Shown here: piece by piece, positions 1 through 8,620 of the stretch | Numbering within the stretch: position 1 is the first letter of the stretch | Layout: each line of letters starts with the position of its first letter | DNA from: Candidatus Fermentibacterota bacterium | GTDB lineage: Bacteria > Fermentibacterota > Fermentibacteria > Fermentibacterales > Fermentibacteraceae | DNA length: 64,000 bases | Assembly (NCBI GenBank): GCA_002748705.1 | Contig: PDSZ01000001.1 | Span: forward strand, 80,734-144,733 | Direction of reading: 5' to 3' | Made by a program: the position numbers and the translations under genes | The notes under the pieces: generated by a model | Database searches by the model: none | Told to the model about the DNA's origin: nothing | Seen by the model: the letters and a program-made list of their open reading frames with translations, nothing else

Positions 1-2540
1 CACTGGAGCAGGAGCTGGGCAAGAAGTTCGGTGATCCTGTCAACCCGCTTCTGGTTTCTGTAAGGAGCGGAGCAGCGGTTTCCATGCCTGGAATGATGGA
101 CACAGTACTCAACCTGGGCATTAACGAAAAAACTCTCAAGGCTGTGGCTGAGAAAAGCGGCAACGAGAGGTTTGCCTGGGATTCATACAGGCGTTTCATG
201 CAGATGTTCGGCGATGTCGTAATGAACATACCTCACCATGACTTCGAGCATGCCCTTCAGAACATCAAAGACAAAAAGGGTGTTAAGCTTGATACCCAGC
301 TCAGCGTTGAAGATCTGAAGGAACTGGCTGAAGTTTACAGGGGAATTTACCGTAAAGCCATTGGCGAAGACTTTCCTGAAGATCCCTGGGTGCAGCTCTC
401 CCATGCCGTTAATGCGGTGTTCAGCAGCTGGAACAACTCAAGGGCCATAAGGTACAGGGAACTCAATGAGATCAAGGGTCTCATCGGTACCGCTGTTAAT
501 GTTCAGGCCATGGTCTTCGGAAACATGGGCGAAGATTCCGGTACAGGGGTCTGCTTCACCAGAGATCCGGCAACAGGGAAGAATGTGTTCTACGGTGAGT
601 ACCTTATGAACGCCCAGGGTGAAGATGTGGTTGCAGGTATTCGTACTCCTCAGCCTATTGCCACCCTGGACGAGAAAGATTCCGATTCCTACAAGAAGCT
701 TCTCAAGCTTCGTCATGATCTTGAGAGCCACTACCACGACATGCAGGATATAGAGTTCACCATAGAAGAGGGGAGACTCTACATCCTTCAGACCAGAACC
801 GGCAAGAGAACTGTATTCGGCGCTCTCAACATGGCTGTCGATATGCACGAAGAGGGCCTTATCAGCAAAGAGGAAGCTGTGATGCGTGTTCCTGCACAGA
901 GCTTCAACCAGCTTTTCGCCCCTGTTCTCGGCGCAGACAGCAAGAGTGCTGCCAGGTTTGTTACAAAGGCTCTGAATGCATCACCTGGAGGTGCCTGCGG
1001 CAAGGCTGTATTCACAGCTGAGGCAGCGGAAGAGTGGGCAGAGAGAGGCGAAAGTGTCATTCTCTGCAGACTTGAGACAAGTCCTGAGGATATCGGCGGA
1101 ATGGCTGCTGCTGCAGGCATACTTACCGCCAGAGGCGGAATGACCAGCCACGCAGCAGTTGTTGCCAGAGGCATGGGTGTTCCCTGTGTGTCAGGTGCTG
1201 GCGAGCTCCATGTGGACAGTGACGCAAAAATGCTCAAGTGCGGAGACATCACCATTAAAGAAGGTGATGTTATTGCCATCGACGGTTTCACCGGCGAGGT
1301 TTTCGCAGGTGAAGTGAGCGTAAAGCCCAGTGAGATAGTTCAGGTTCTCAGAGGTGAGATGAAGGCTGAAGAGAGTGTTCTTTACAGCAAGTACCAGAAG
1401 CTTGTCAGCTGGGCTGACGAAATAAGGAAGCTTGATATCAGAACCAATGCCGATTCTCCCAGAGATACTGAGATGGCAGTGCTCTTTGGAGCGCAGGGCA
1501 TCGGTCTTTGCAGAACGGAGCACATGTTCTTCGAAGGTGATAGAATTGTTCCCTTCAGAAAGCTTATTCTTGTTGCAGACACTGTGAAGCGTCTCAGAGA
1601 AAAGATAGAAACCGGTACAGAGAACCTTGCTGAACTGGAAGCAGAACTCAGTGAGCCCCTTGCCACCTACAATGAGGCTCTTGCGGAACTCCTTCCCCTT
1701 CAGAGAGGTGACTTTGCAGGTATCTTCAAGGTACTTGACGGCCGTCCATGCAACATCAGGCTTCTTGATCCTCCCCTTCATGAGTTCCTGCCCCAGGATC
1801 AGCAGGGACAGAAGGAGATGGCAGAGGAAATGGGTGTGAAGGCTGAAGAAATAGCCCTCAAGGTGGAAGCCCTTCATGAGTTCAACCCTATGATGGGACA
1901 CAGAGGCTGCCGACTCGGCCTTACCTATCCTGAAGTTGCCGATATGCAGGTCAGGGCCATCATGGAAGCTGCCATAGAGGTTGCCGATCAGGGCATAACT
2001 GCTCTTCCTGAAATCATGATTCCTCTTATAGGAAGCGTTAAGGAACTTGAAATAGCTAGGAACAGGGCTCAGAAGGTCATAGACACTGTTCTTGAAGAAA
2101 AGGGCAGGGCTTCTGATTACATAAGCTACAGCATCGGAACCATGATTGAGATTCCAAGAGCTGCTGTAACCGCCGATCTGGTTGCCGCTCAGGCTGATTT
2201 CTTCAGCTTCGGAACCAACGACCTCACACAGATGGGCTGTGGTTTCTCCCGTGATGATTCAGGCAAGTTCCTTGATGATTATGTCAGGATGGGTGTTTAC
2301 GAACGGGATCCGTTCGCCTCTCTTGATGTTGAGGGAGTGGGAAGGCTGGTTGAGACAGCAGTAAGACTGGGCAGGAAGACAAAGCCTGGTCTCAAGCTCG
2401 GCGTCTGCGGTGAGCACGGAGGAGATCCTGCTTCTATCAGGTTCTTCAACGCAGTAGGCCTGAACTATGTATCCTGTTCTCCATACAGGGTTCCTGTTGC
2501 CAGGCTTGCAGCTGCCCAGGCGGTGCTTGAACATAAGTAA
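1..2540 (+). CDS. ppdK: Pyruvate, phosphate dikinase (5' truncated by window edge)
   Basis: Interconverts pyruvate + ATP + Pi and PEP + AMP + PPi in the cytoplasm, a typical glycolytic/gluconeogenic enzyme of anaerobes. The reading frame is open from base 3, so the gene starts upstream of the window; the first ATG inside it (84) is internal, because the preceding codons already read as the ATP-grasp segment SVRSGAAVSMPGMMDTV. The phosphohistidine loop GGMTSHAAVVARG has its catalytic His at 1149-1151. The C-terminal PEP/pyruvate barrel shows GTNDLTQM and the GVCGEHGGDP loop with the catalytic Cys. About 845 residues are visible, so only a few tens of N-terminal residues should be missing. No frameshift is seen. 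The next gene begins 18 bp downstream. Confidence 0.97.
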   Translation, partial: LEQELGKKFGDPVNPLLVSVRSGAAVSMPGMMDTVLNLGINEKTLKAVAEKSGNERFAWDSYRRFMQMFGDVVMNIPHHDFEHALQNIKDKKGVKLDTQLSVEDLKELAEVYRGIYRKAIGEDFPEDPWVQLSHAVNAVFSSWNNSRAIRYRELNEIKGLIGTAVNVQAMVFGNMGEDSGTGVCFTRDPATGKNVFYGEYLMNAQGEDVVAGIRTPQPIATLDEKDSDSYKKLLKLRHDLESHYHDMQDIEFTIEEGRLYILQTRTGKRTVFGALNMAVDMHEEGLISKEEAVMRVPAQSFNQLFAPVLGADSKSAARFVTKALNASPGGACGKAVFTAEAAEEWAERGESVILCRLETSPEDIGGMAAAAGILTARGGMTSHAAVVARGMGVPCVSGAGELHVDSDAKMLKCGDITIKEGDVIAIDGFTGEVFAGEVSVKPSEIVQVLRGEMKAEESVLYSKYQKLVSWADEIRKLDIRTNADSPRDTEMAVLFGAQGIGLCRTEHMFFEGDRIVPFRKLILVADTVKRLREKIETGTENLAELEAELSEPLATYNEALAELLPLQRGDFAGIFKVLDGRPCNIRLLDPPLHEFLPQDQQGQKEMAEEMGVKAEEIALKVEALHEFNPMMGHRGCRLGLTYPEVADMQVRAIMEAAIEVADQGITALPEIMIPLIGSVKELEIARNRAQKVIDTVLEEKGRASDYISYSIGTMIEIPRAAVTADLVAAQADFFSFGTNDLTQMGCGFSRDDSGKFLDDYVRMGVYERDPFASLDVEGVGRLVETAVRLGRKTKPGLKLGVCGEHGGDPASIRFFNAVGLNYVSCSPYRVPVARLAAAQAVLEHK

Positions 2541-2558
2541 ATCCGAAGGGCGGTTACG

Positions 2559-4889
2559 GTGAAAAGAAATGATCTGCTTCTGGCAATGGGAAACTCCGCC
2601 CTTCTGAAATCCATTGAAGAGGCCCTCCTTCGGGAGGGCCTTTCCGTACATTCGGCTGGTAACGGTATTGACGCTGTGATGGAAGCTTTCAGCCAGAGGC
2701 CAAGGTGTGTGCTATTGGGGCAGGTCATGGCAGGAGTTGATGGAATAAAAGCATGCCGATTGATAAGATCACTTATCCCTGAAAATGAGATGCCTGTTGT
2801 AGTAAGCATTCCGGACAGCAAGCCTGAGATGAGAAGAAGAGCTTTACAGGCAGGCGCTGCATCAGTTGTGGAGTACTCCACAACTGTGCAGAGAATTGCA
2901 GAACTGGTAAGAAAATTAATCAGTAAGTCGGTGACATCAAGTACACCGGTGGAGCTTCCACTTTCAAGAGGCAGTATTCTTGCCATGGCAGCAGACTCCA
3001 TTGAAGAGGCACTGGAGATAACCGAGACTGTTGTTTATCTGGCAGATGAACTAAGGGGCGTCTCATCAGTCACAGAGGCGTGCAGAAAAACCTCTGCTGC
3101 TGTTCTTCGGGGCCTGGGCTTTCAGAGGGTCTGGATAGGTATGCTGAGCAGCGATTCAGACACACTGAAACCTGTGTACTACAAGGGCAGAGGAGTTGCC
3201 GGCGACCCTCTGGTCATTTCCGGAGTATCTGGAAAGCTTCCAGCTGATATTGCCATCAGCACAGGAAAACAGGTGCTCTCATGGCAGTTGGATAAAGGGC
3301 AGGCCGGTCTTGAATGGGCCGGTTCCATGTCATACATAGACACTCCTTTTTTCTCCGGTACTGATACCGCAGGACTTATCAGATGCGACAACGGATTATC
3401 AAAGAGACTGCCTGACAGCGGTCAGATCAGAGCTCTGTCAATGGTCGCAGGCATTCTCTCATCTTTTGTAAGGTACATGACAGTTCAGGGTATTCTTGAT
3501 GAAAAAGCCCTTAATGTGGGCAGAATACTTCATCACCTCAGAGTGCTTTCTCTCACAGCAGACGGTAAAGGACGCATCAGGGAAATATCCGGTGAAAACT
3601 GGATTTCCCCCTTCATTCAGGAAACTGTTGCAGAAGAATCCGTTTACAGCTTCTTCAGCAGCTTTTCAGAAGACCTTGCAGAAGAATTTGAAAGGACAGT
3701 TCTGAAAGGCGGGCTGGAGCTGACAAGAAAACCTGTCAGAATAGGTGATTCTTCAATGTACGCAGGAATAAGCTGCATGCCCAGCTCTGATGGCAGTATC
3801 AGTGTCATGATTTCCGATCGTTCAGCAGAGGCAAGGCTTGCTGAAAGGGTGCAGTCCATGGAGTTTGAGACCGATGCAATGGCTTCACTTGCTGCTGATC
3901 TCACCTCGGAAATGGATGCAGGAGAGATATGCAGAATCATTTCAAGAACAGTTGAGAAGTTTTATCCTGAGGAAACTGCAGCTGTTCTTGCCCCTGAATC
4001 GCTGAAAACCTCTTTTGAGCCGGATTCAATGATAGTCTATGCTGTATCCGGCGCGAGAAACAGGGCCAGTTCCCTGCTTCCTAGAGCTACTGTTCTTCTG
4101 AATGGTGAAAGAGATTCAGGAGTTCTTGGTGAAGCTGTCAGAAAGGCAAGAGTAACCAACATTCCCGATCTTCTCAACAGTGATTATTACTTTTCCGGAA
4201 GTACCGGAAGCAGGAGTGAGCTGGTTATACCTATGATGAGTCGGGGAAGAATAGTTGGTGTTGTGGATATTTTAAGCCCTGTTCAGAATCGCTTTCAGGC
4301 AGATGATATAAGGAGACTCAACAACATCACAGGTTTTGCCGCGGGAGTTCTTGAGTCGGCTCTTCAGCAGACAGAGTTGATAAGGGTTGCAAGACGGGAC
4401 AGGCTGACAGGTCTGCACAACATGACCTTTTTTGAGGAGCGTTATCCTGAAGAGTTCGAGAGAGCTCTTCGTTACCAGTACTCTTTTTCTCTGATCATGA
4501 TGGATATTGATGATTTCAAGACCTATAATGACACTTATGGTCACCCGATGGGAAATGTGCTTCTACAGAAAGTTACCCAGGCTATGATTGGTTCCCTGAG
4601 AGAAGTTGATATTCTGGTCAGGTATGGAGGCGAGGAGTTTATATGTGTGCTGCCTCTTACGGACAAGCAGGTTGCTGTTGAGATAGCTGAAAGGGTTCGC
4701 CGGAATGTTCTTGAAGCCAACAGTGATATTCCCAATGCTTCCTCCCAGCCTGGAGGATGTGTCAGCCTCAGTCTGGGAGTGGCTGCTTTTCCGGAAGACT
4801 CAAGGGAGCAGGCTGAACTGGTGGAAATAGCAGATCGGAGAATGTACCGTGCCAAGAGAGAGGGAAAGAACAGGACCTGTCATACATGA
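2559..4889 (+). CDS. Diguanylate cyclase with degenerate receiver, GAF-like and GGDEF domains
   Basis: Predicted cytoplasmic c-di-GMP synthase of 776 residues with a GTG start. Residues 1-120 have a receiver-like fold pattern, but the acidic pocket (LLLAMGN) and the phosphoacceptor position (LLGQVMAGVDG, Gly where Asp is expected) are lost, so phosphorylation is unlikely. The middle looks GAF-like (around 165-300 and 430-600). The C-terminal GGDEF domain carries the active-site variant GGEEF near residue 690. It is preceded at the canonical spacing by RxxD (REVD), the product-inhibition I-site, so the cyclase should be active and feedback controlled. The stop overlaps the next ATG by 4 nt, implying translational coupling. 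The input signal is not evident. Confidence 0.92.
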   Translation: MKRNDLLLAMGNSALLKSIEEALLREGLSVHSAGNGIDAVMEAFSQRPRCVLLGQVMAGVDGIKACRLIRSLIPENEMPVVVSIPDSKPEMRRRALQAGAASVVEYSTTVQRIAELVRKLISKSVTSSTPVELPLSRGSILAMAADSIEEALEITETVVYLADELRGVSSVTEACRKTSAAVLRGLGFQRVWIGMLSSDSDTLKPVYYKGRGVAGDPLVISGVSGKLPADIAISTGKQVLSWQLDKGQAGLEWAGSMSYIDTPFFSGTDTAGLIRCDNGLSKRLPDSGQIRALSMVAGILSSFVRYMTVQGILDEKALNVGRILHHLRVLSLTADGKGRIREISGENWISPFIQETVAEESVYSFFSSFSEDLAEEFERTVLKGGLELTRKPVRIGDSSMYAGISCMPSSDGSISVMISDRSAEARLAERVQSMEFETDAMASLAADLTSEMDAGEICRIISRTVEKFYPEETAAVLAPESLKTSFEPDSMIVYAVSGARNRASSLLPRATVLLNGERDSGVLGEAVRKARVTNIPDLLNSDYYFSGSTGSRSELVIPMMSRGRIVGVVDILSPVQNRFQADDIRRLNNITGFAAGVLESALQQTELIRVARRDRLTGLHNMTFFEERYPEEFERALRYQYSFSLIMMDIDDFKTYNDTYGHPMGNVLLQKVTQAMIGSLREVDILVRYGGEEFICVLPLTDKQVAVEIAERVRRNVLEANSDIPNASSQPGGCVSLSLGVAAFPEDSREQAELVEIADRRMYRAKREGKNRTCHT
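2620..2641 (+). terminator. Stable UUCG-loop hairpin inside a coding sequence
   Basis: A perfect 9-bp GC-rich stem (AGGCCCTCC / GGAGGGCCT) closed by a TTCG tetraloop, followed only by TTCC. It lies about 80 bp after the PPDK stop and within the first 30 codons of the GGDEF gene. It could be the PPDK terminator or an attenuator for the downstream gene. The short U-run makes efficient intrinsic termination uncertain. Confidence 0.45.
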
Positions 4890-6001
4890 ATCATCACAGG
4901 AAATTTGATGTTGTTGTAAGGGATGGTTTTGCCGGATATTGTGTCAGTCAGATAAGAAAAGCCCTCTCTGAAATGGTGGATCTTGCAGGGGGATGGCCGA
5001 AGGCAGTACAGCCGGAAGCCAGAGTGCTGCTCAAGGTGAATATGCTCTCTGCGAAAGATCCTGACAAAGCCATAACCACCCACCCTGCTGTTGTTGCTGC
5101 AGTGGCTTCTTTACTGAGAGAGAAGGGATGCTCTGTAGACATCGGTGACAGTCCAGGGGGAGCGGTTCGCGGAATACAGAGGTACTGGGACAACTGCGGC
5201 TTCAGCTTTGCCGCAGAACTATCCGGTGCGGGGCTGGTTAACTTTGAGGCATCAGGTTCCAGAAAAGTTTCAGTCAGAGGAAGAGAATACGATATAGCTT
5301 TGCCTGTAGTGGAAGGATATGACTGCCGAATAAACCTTTCTAAATTCAAAACCCATTCATATACCAGAATCACCAATTCAGTAAAGAATGCATTTGGAAT
5401 AGTGCCTGGTTTCGGAAAGGCCATGCTCCATGCCATAAGTCCGAGACCAAAGGATCTTGCTGTGGCCATTGCCGACCTGTATGAAGCTGCCGCATTTGAT
5501 CTGAATGTGACCGATGGCATACTGGCCATTGACCGAAGAGGTCCAGGTACCGATGGCCGTCGGAGGCATGAGGGGTTTCTCGCTCTTTCCCGAAACGGAT
5601 TTCAGCTTGATATGGCTCTCAGCGAAATGGCAGGCTTGCCCTGGCAGGAGCTGGAATACTGTTCAGAAGGTGTAAGAAGAGGACTGGCTGGGCCTCCAGG
5701 CAGTTTTACAGTTCACGGAAACCATCTGTTCAAGGATTTTGAAATACCCGGACCCTCATATCTAAACCGCATTCCACGATGGCTTGGCGCTGTTGCCAGA
5801 AGGCTTATGCGGATTTCGCCTTCATCCAATTCCAAATGCACCGGATGCGGTGTCTGTGCCAGGGCGTGTCCTGTGCATGCCATTGAGATAAGAAAGCAAA
5901 GGGCTGTGATGAAAAAAGGTATATGCATCATGTGCCTGTGCTGCCATGAGATGTGTCCGGATAATGCTGTTGAAATCAAACTGCCTCTGGGGCTGGGATA
6001 G
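4886..6001 (+). CDS. DUF362 protein with C-terminal 2x[4Fe-4S] ferredoxin domain
   Basis: A 371-residue protein with an N-terminal DUF362 domain (about 1-290). The C-terminal ferredoxin module has two cysteine clusters, CTGCGVCARACP and CIMCLCCHEMCP, each able to hold a [4Fe-4S] cluster. Members of this family are cytoplasmic iron-sulfur proteins of unknown reaction, often called uncharacterised ferredoxin-like proteins. The ATG overlaps the stop of the GGDEF gene (ATGA), and the next gene starts 4 bp after the stop, so it sits in the middle of a compact operon. The role is unknown; electron transfer is inferred only from the clusters. Confidence 0.88.
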   Translation: MNHHRKFDVVVRDGFAGYCVSQIRKALSEMVDLAGGWPKAVQPEARVLLKVNMLSAKDPDKAITTHPAVVAAVASLLREKGCSVDIGDSPGGAVRGIQRYWDNCGFSFAAELSGAGLVNFEASGSRKVSVRGREYDIALPVVEGYDCRINLSKFKTHSYTRITNSVKNAFGIVPGFGKAMLHAISPRPKDLAVAIADLYEAAAFDLNVTDGILAIDRRGPGTDGRRRHEGFLALSRNGFQLDMALSEMAGLPWQELEYCSEGVRRGLAGPPGSFTVHGNHLFKDFEIPGPSYLNRIPRWLGAVARRLMRISPSSNSKCTGCGVCARACPVHAIEIRKQRAVMKKGICIMCLCCHEMCPDNAVEIKLPLGLG

Positions 6002-6004
6002 GGC

Positions 6005-6910
6005 ATGTCTGAAAAATCTGAATTTGTTCACCGTATTGAGTATCTGTTCACCAGAATTGCAGCTCTGACAGTTCAGATTCTGCCTCTTCGTGCAGCTTTG
6101 TGGTATGGGGCTTTTCTAGGCTGGACAGCATGGGCTATAGGAGTAAGAAAGAAGGTAGCCAGGCTGAACATTGCAAGCGCTTTTCCTGACATGAAAGCAG
6201 AGGAAGTGAACAGAACAGGCAGGGCTTCTTACATGAACAGCGGTCGTTCAATGGCAGAATTTATCAGGCAGAGAAGCCTTACAAGGGAATACTTTGAAAA
6301 GTACATTACAGTTGAGAAGACCCCTGCTCTGGAGAAAGTTCTTGCAAATGAAGGGGGTCTCATTTTTCTCAGCGGACACTTTGGAAACTGGGAGTCTTTA
6401 GGAACTCTCAGCTATATTATGGCCAAAAAAATTGCTATTATAGTTGCGAAGCAACATAATGTGCTTATAGATAAATACATAAATAGTCTTCGTTCTTCCC
6501 TGGGAGTTACAATTCTCAGACGGGATGCCTCAATAAGAGGAGTTATTGATGTTGCCGGAAGAGGGGGAGTTCTCTGCTGGCTCGGTGATCAGGATGCAGG
6601 AAGAAACGGTCTGGTGGTGAACTTTTTCGGGCTTCCTGCCTCTACTGCCAGAGGAGCAGCCGCCTTCGCTGTAAAGCTGAATCTTCCTCTGGCAGTAGGA
6701 GGTATGGTCAGGGAAAAGGGCCCTTATCACAAACTTGTAGTCAGGGCTTTTCTTGAGGCAGATCCCGATCTTTCCCGAAATGAAGCAGAGCTTGATCTTA
6801 CTCAGAGGCATGTAACAGCGCTTGAAGAACTTATCAGTGAGTACCCTGAACAGTACTGGTGGGCTCACAGGAGATGGAAAACAACAACCGATCTTTACAG
6901 AAAGGGGTAG
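6005..6910 (+). CDS. Lipid A biosynthesis acyltransferase (LpxL/HtrB family)
   Basis: A 301-residue enzyme expected at the inner face of the cytoplasmic membrane that adds a secondary acyl chain to a lipid A precursor or a related lipid. The N-terminal hydrophobic stretch around residues 15-45 can anchor it. The catalytic HX4E motif is visible as HFGNWE with His125 and Glu130. The block LGDQDAGRNGLVVNFFG and the C-terminal YWWAHRRWK are typical of the family. The length is normal. It implies an outer membrane with lipid A-like glycolipid. Which acyl chain it transfers cannot be told from sequence. Confidence 0.9.
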   Translation: MSEKSEFVHRIEYLFTRIAALTVQILPLRAALWYGAFLGWTAWAIGVRKKVARLNIASAFPDMKAEEVNRTGRASYMNSGRSMAEFIRQRSLTREYFEKYITVEKTPALEKVLANEGGLIFLSGHFGNWESLGTLSYIMAKKIAIIVAKQHNVLIDKYINSLRSSLGVTILRRDASIRGVIDVAGRGGVLCWLGDQDAGRNGLVVNFFGLPASTARGAAAFAVKLNLPLAVGGMVREKGPYHKLVVRAFLEADPDLSRNEAELDLTQRHVTALEELISEYPEQYWWAHRRWKTTTDLYRKG

Positions 6911-6916
6911 GCAGCT

Positions 6917-8320
6917 GTGCTTGAAAAACTGTTCAGCCTGAAGGAAGCAGGAACAACTGTGAGAACCGAGGTAACAGCAGGGCTGGCGGTTTTCCTGACC
7001 ATGTCTTACATCATATTTCTTCAGCCTGCCATACTGTCAGGGGCATTTTCAGGAACTGATACCGGTATGGATTATGGTTCAGTACTCACTGCAACATGTA
7101 TTGCCGCTGCCCTTGCAACTATGATAATGGCCCTCTATGCAAGGTATCCCATTGCCCAGGCACCTGGAATGGGGGAAAACTTTTTCTTTGTCTTTTCAGT
7201 CATACCGGCAGCGGCAGGGCTTGCGAAGGTACAGTCAGGACAGAGTGAGGCATGGCAGATAGCTCTGGGGGCAGTGTTCATCTCCGGTGTACTTTTTCTT
7301 CTTCTTTCTGTTCTTGGTGTACGGAAGAAACTTATGGACTCAATCAGTCCCTCGATGAAGTGCGGAATTGCAGTTGGTATAGGTTTGTTCATTGCGCTTC
7401 TAGGTCTTCAGTATGCAGGGCTTGTCAGCTCTGTGCCCGGAGCTGCCCTTACCATGAATACCGATTTCAACAGCCCGGATATTTGGGTGTTCTTTTTCGG
7501 GCTTGTCCTTACAGTGGCTCTTATGGCGCGAAAAGTTCCCGGGGCGATATTCTGGGGAATACTTGGAGCTGCTGCCTTTACTTTACTCCTTCATGGGGTT
7601 TTAAGCAGGGATTCCTACAGCGGAGCCAGAATCTTTACTGCATTCCATCCTGCTGAGAAGGTTGTTTCGGCACCTCCTGCTGTTTCACCTACCTTTTTCA
7701 GAATGGATGTTGCCGGTGCCCTGAATCTTACCATGCTTCCATTTATAGTGGTTCTTCTGGTAATGGATGTGTTTGATACAATGGGCACCCTTGTAGGAGT
7801 TGGAACAAGAGCAGGCTTTATAAAGAACAATGAAATGCCCAGGCTGGAGAGGGCCATGCTCTCGGATGCTGTGGGAACAGTGGCTGGAGCTGTACTGGGA
7901 ACCAGCACAGTAACCAGTTTCATAGAAAGCACTGTAGGGGTAGAGGAAGGGGGAAGAACCGGGCTTACCGCTGTTACCGTTGCCCTTCTTTTCCTGTGTG
8001 CCCTCTTTTTTGCTCCGGTGTTTGCCATGGTGGGAAGTTATCCGCCGATTACAGCCCCAGCACTGGTGGTGGTGGGAGCAATGATGCTTCAGAATGTCAG
8101 GGAACTGAAGTGGAACGATCCTTCAGAAACTATTCCTGCTTTTCTGGTCATGGCAGGAATACCTTTCACATGTTCCATCGGTGACGGCCTTGCTCTTGGC
8201 TTTATAGGCTATCCTGCGATCAAGCTGGCTTCTGGAAAGGGAAAAGAGGCAGGCTGGTTCAGCTATCTCATGGCGATTTTACTTACAGTGTATTTCGTAC
8301 TGGTAAGGAATGCAGTTTAG
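6917..8320 (+). CDS. NCS2 family purine permease (AzgA/PbuG-like)
   Basis: A 467-residue polytopic inner-membrane protein with about 12-14 hydrophobic segments, from a GTG start 6 bp after the previous stop. Family blocks are clear: the N-terminal ...FLTMSYIIFLQPAIL, the QAPGMGENFFF loop, VMDVFDTMGTLVGV, and TSTVTSFIESTVGVEEGGRTGLT. These point to the adenine/guanine/hypoxanthine (AzgA) branch rather than the uracil/xanthine branch. It probably imports purine bases by proton symport. It is the last gene of the run that begins with the GGDEF gene. Confidence 0.93.
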   Translation: MLEKLFSLKEAGTTVRTEVTAGLAVFLTMSYIIFLQPAILSGAFSGTDTGMDYGSVLTATCIAAALATMIMALYARYPIAQAPGMGENFFFVFSVIPAAAGLAKVQSGQSEAWQIALGAVFISGVLFLLLSVLGVRKKLMDSISPSMKCGIAVGIGLFIALLGLQYAGLVSSVPGAALTMNTDFNSPDIWVFFFGLVLTVALMARKVPGAIFWGILGAAAFTLLLHGVLSRDSYSGARIFTAFHPAEKVVSAPPAVSPTFFRMDVAGALNLTMLPFIVVLLVMDVFDTMGTLVGVGTRAGFIKNNEMPRLERAMLSDAVGTVAGAVLGTSTVTSFIESTVGVEEGGRTGLTAVTVALLFLCALFFAPVFAMVGSYPPITAPALVVVGAMMLQNVRELKWNDPSETIPAFLVMAGIPFTCSIGDGLALGFIGYPAIKLASGKGKEAGWFSYLMAILLTVYFVLVRNAV

Positions 8321-8620
8321 TAACCTTCCAGCAGGTAAGCAGCAGAGCCTGCACTTTATCAAGTGGATTTTTATGTGGAATAAAGTAGAGCTATATGCTT
8401 TGAGCCTTGCCTGAAAACACAATAACTGCGCATAGTCTGCAAAAGTTTACGGTACAGTGGCAGTATATTGTGAAGCTGCAGCATTCTGCAGAATGGTATC
8501 GATTGTCCTGCGAATTTACAGTGACATCGGAAGGGAGCAGCCGAGAAGCAACTTCCTTCTCTGTTGACCAGTTCTGTAAGCAATGGTATATCAGGTTCAG
8601 TTTAAGAGAATGGAGTGGTT
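8321..8620. other. Intergenic gap without a recognised gene
   Basis: No credible reading frame. The stretch around 8407-8435 resembles a stretch near 43217-43247, sharing AATAACTGCGCATA exactly, which may be an edge left by a lost mobile element. A GGAG at 8612-8615 serves the next gene. Confidence 0.5.
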
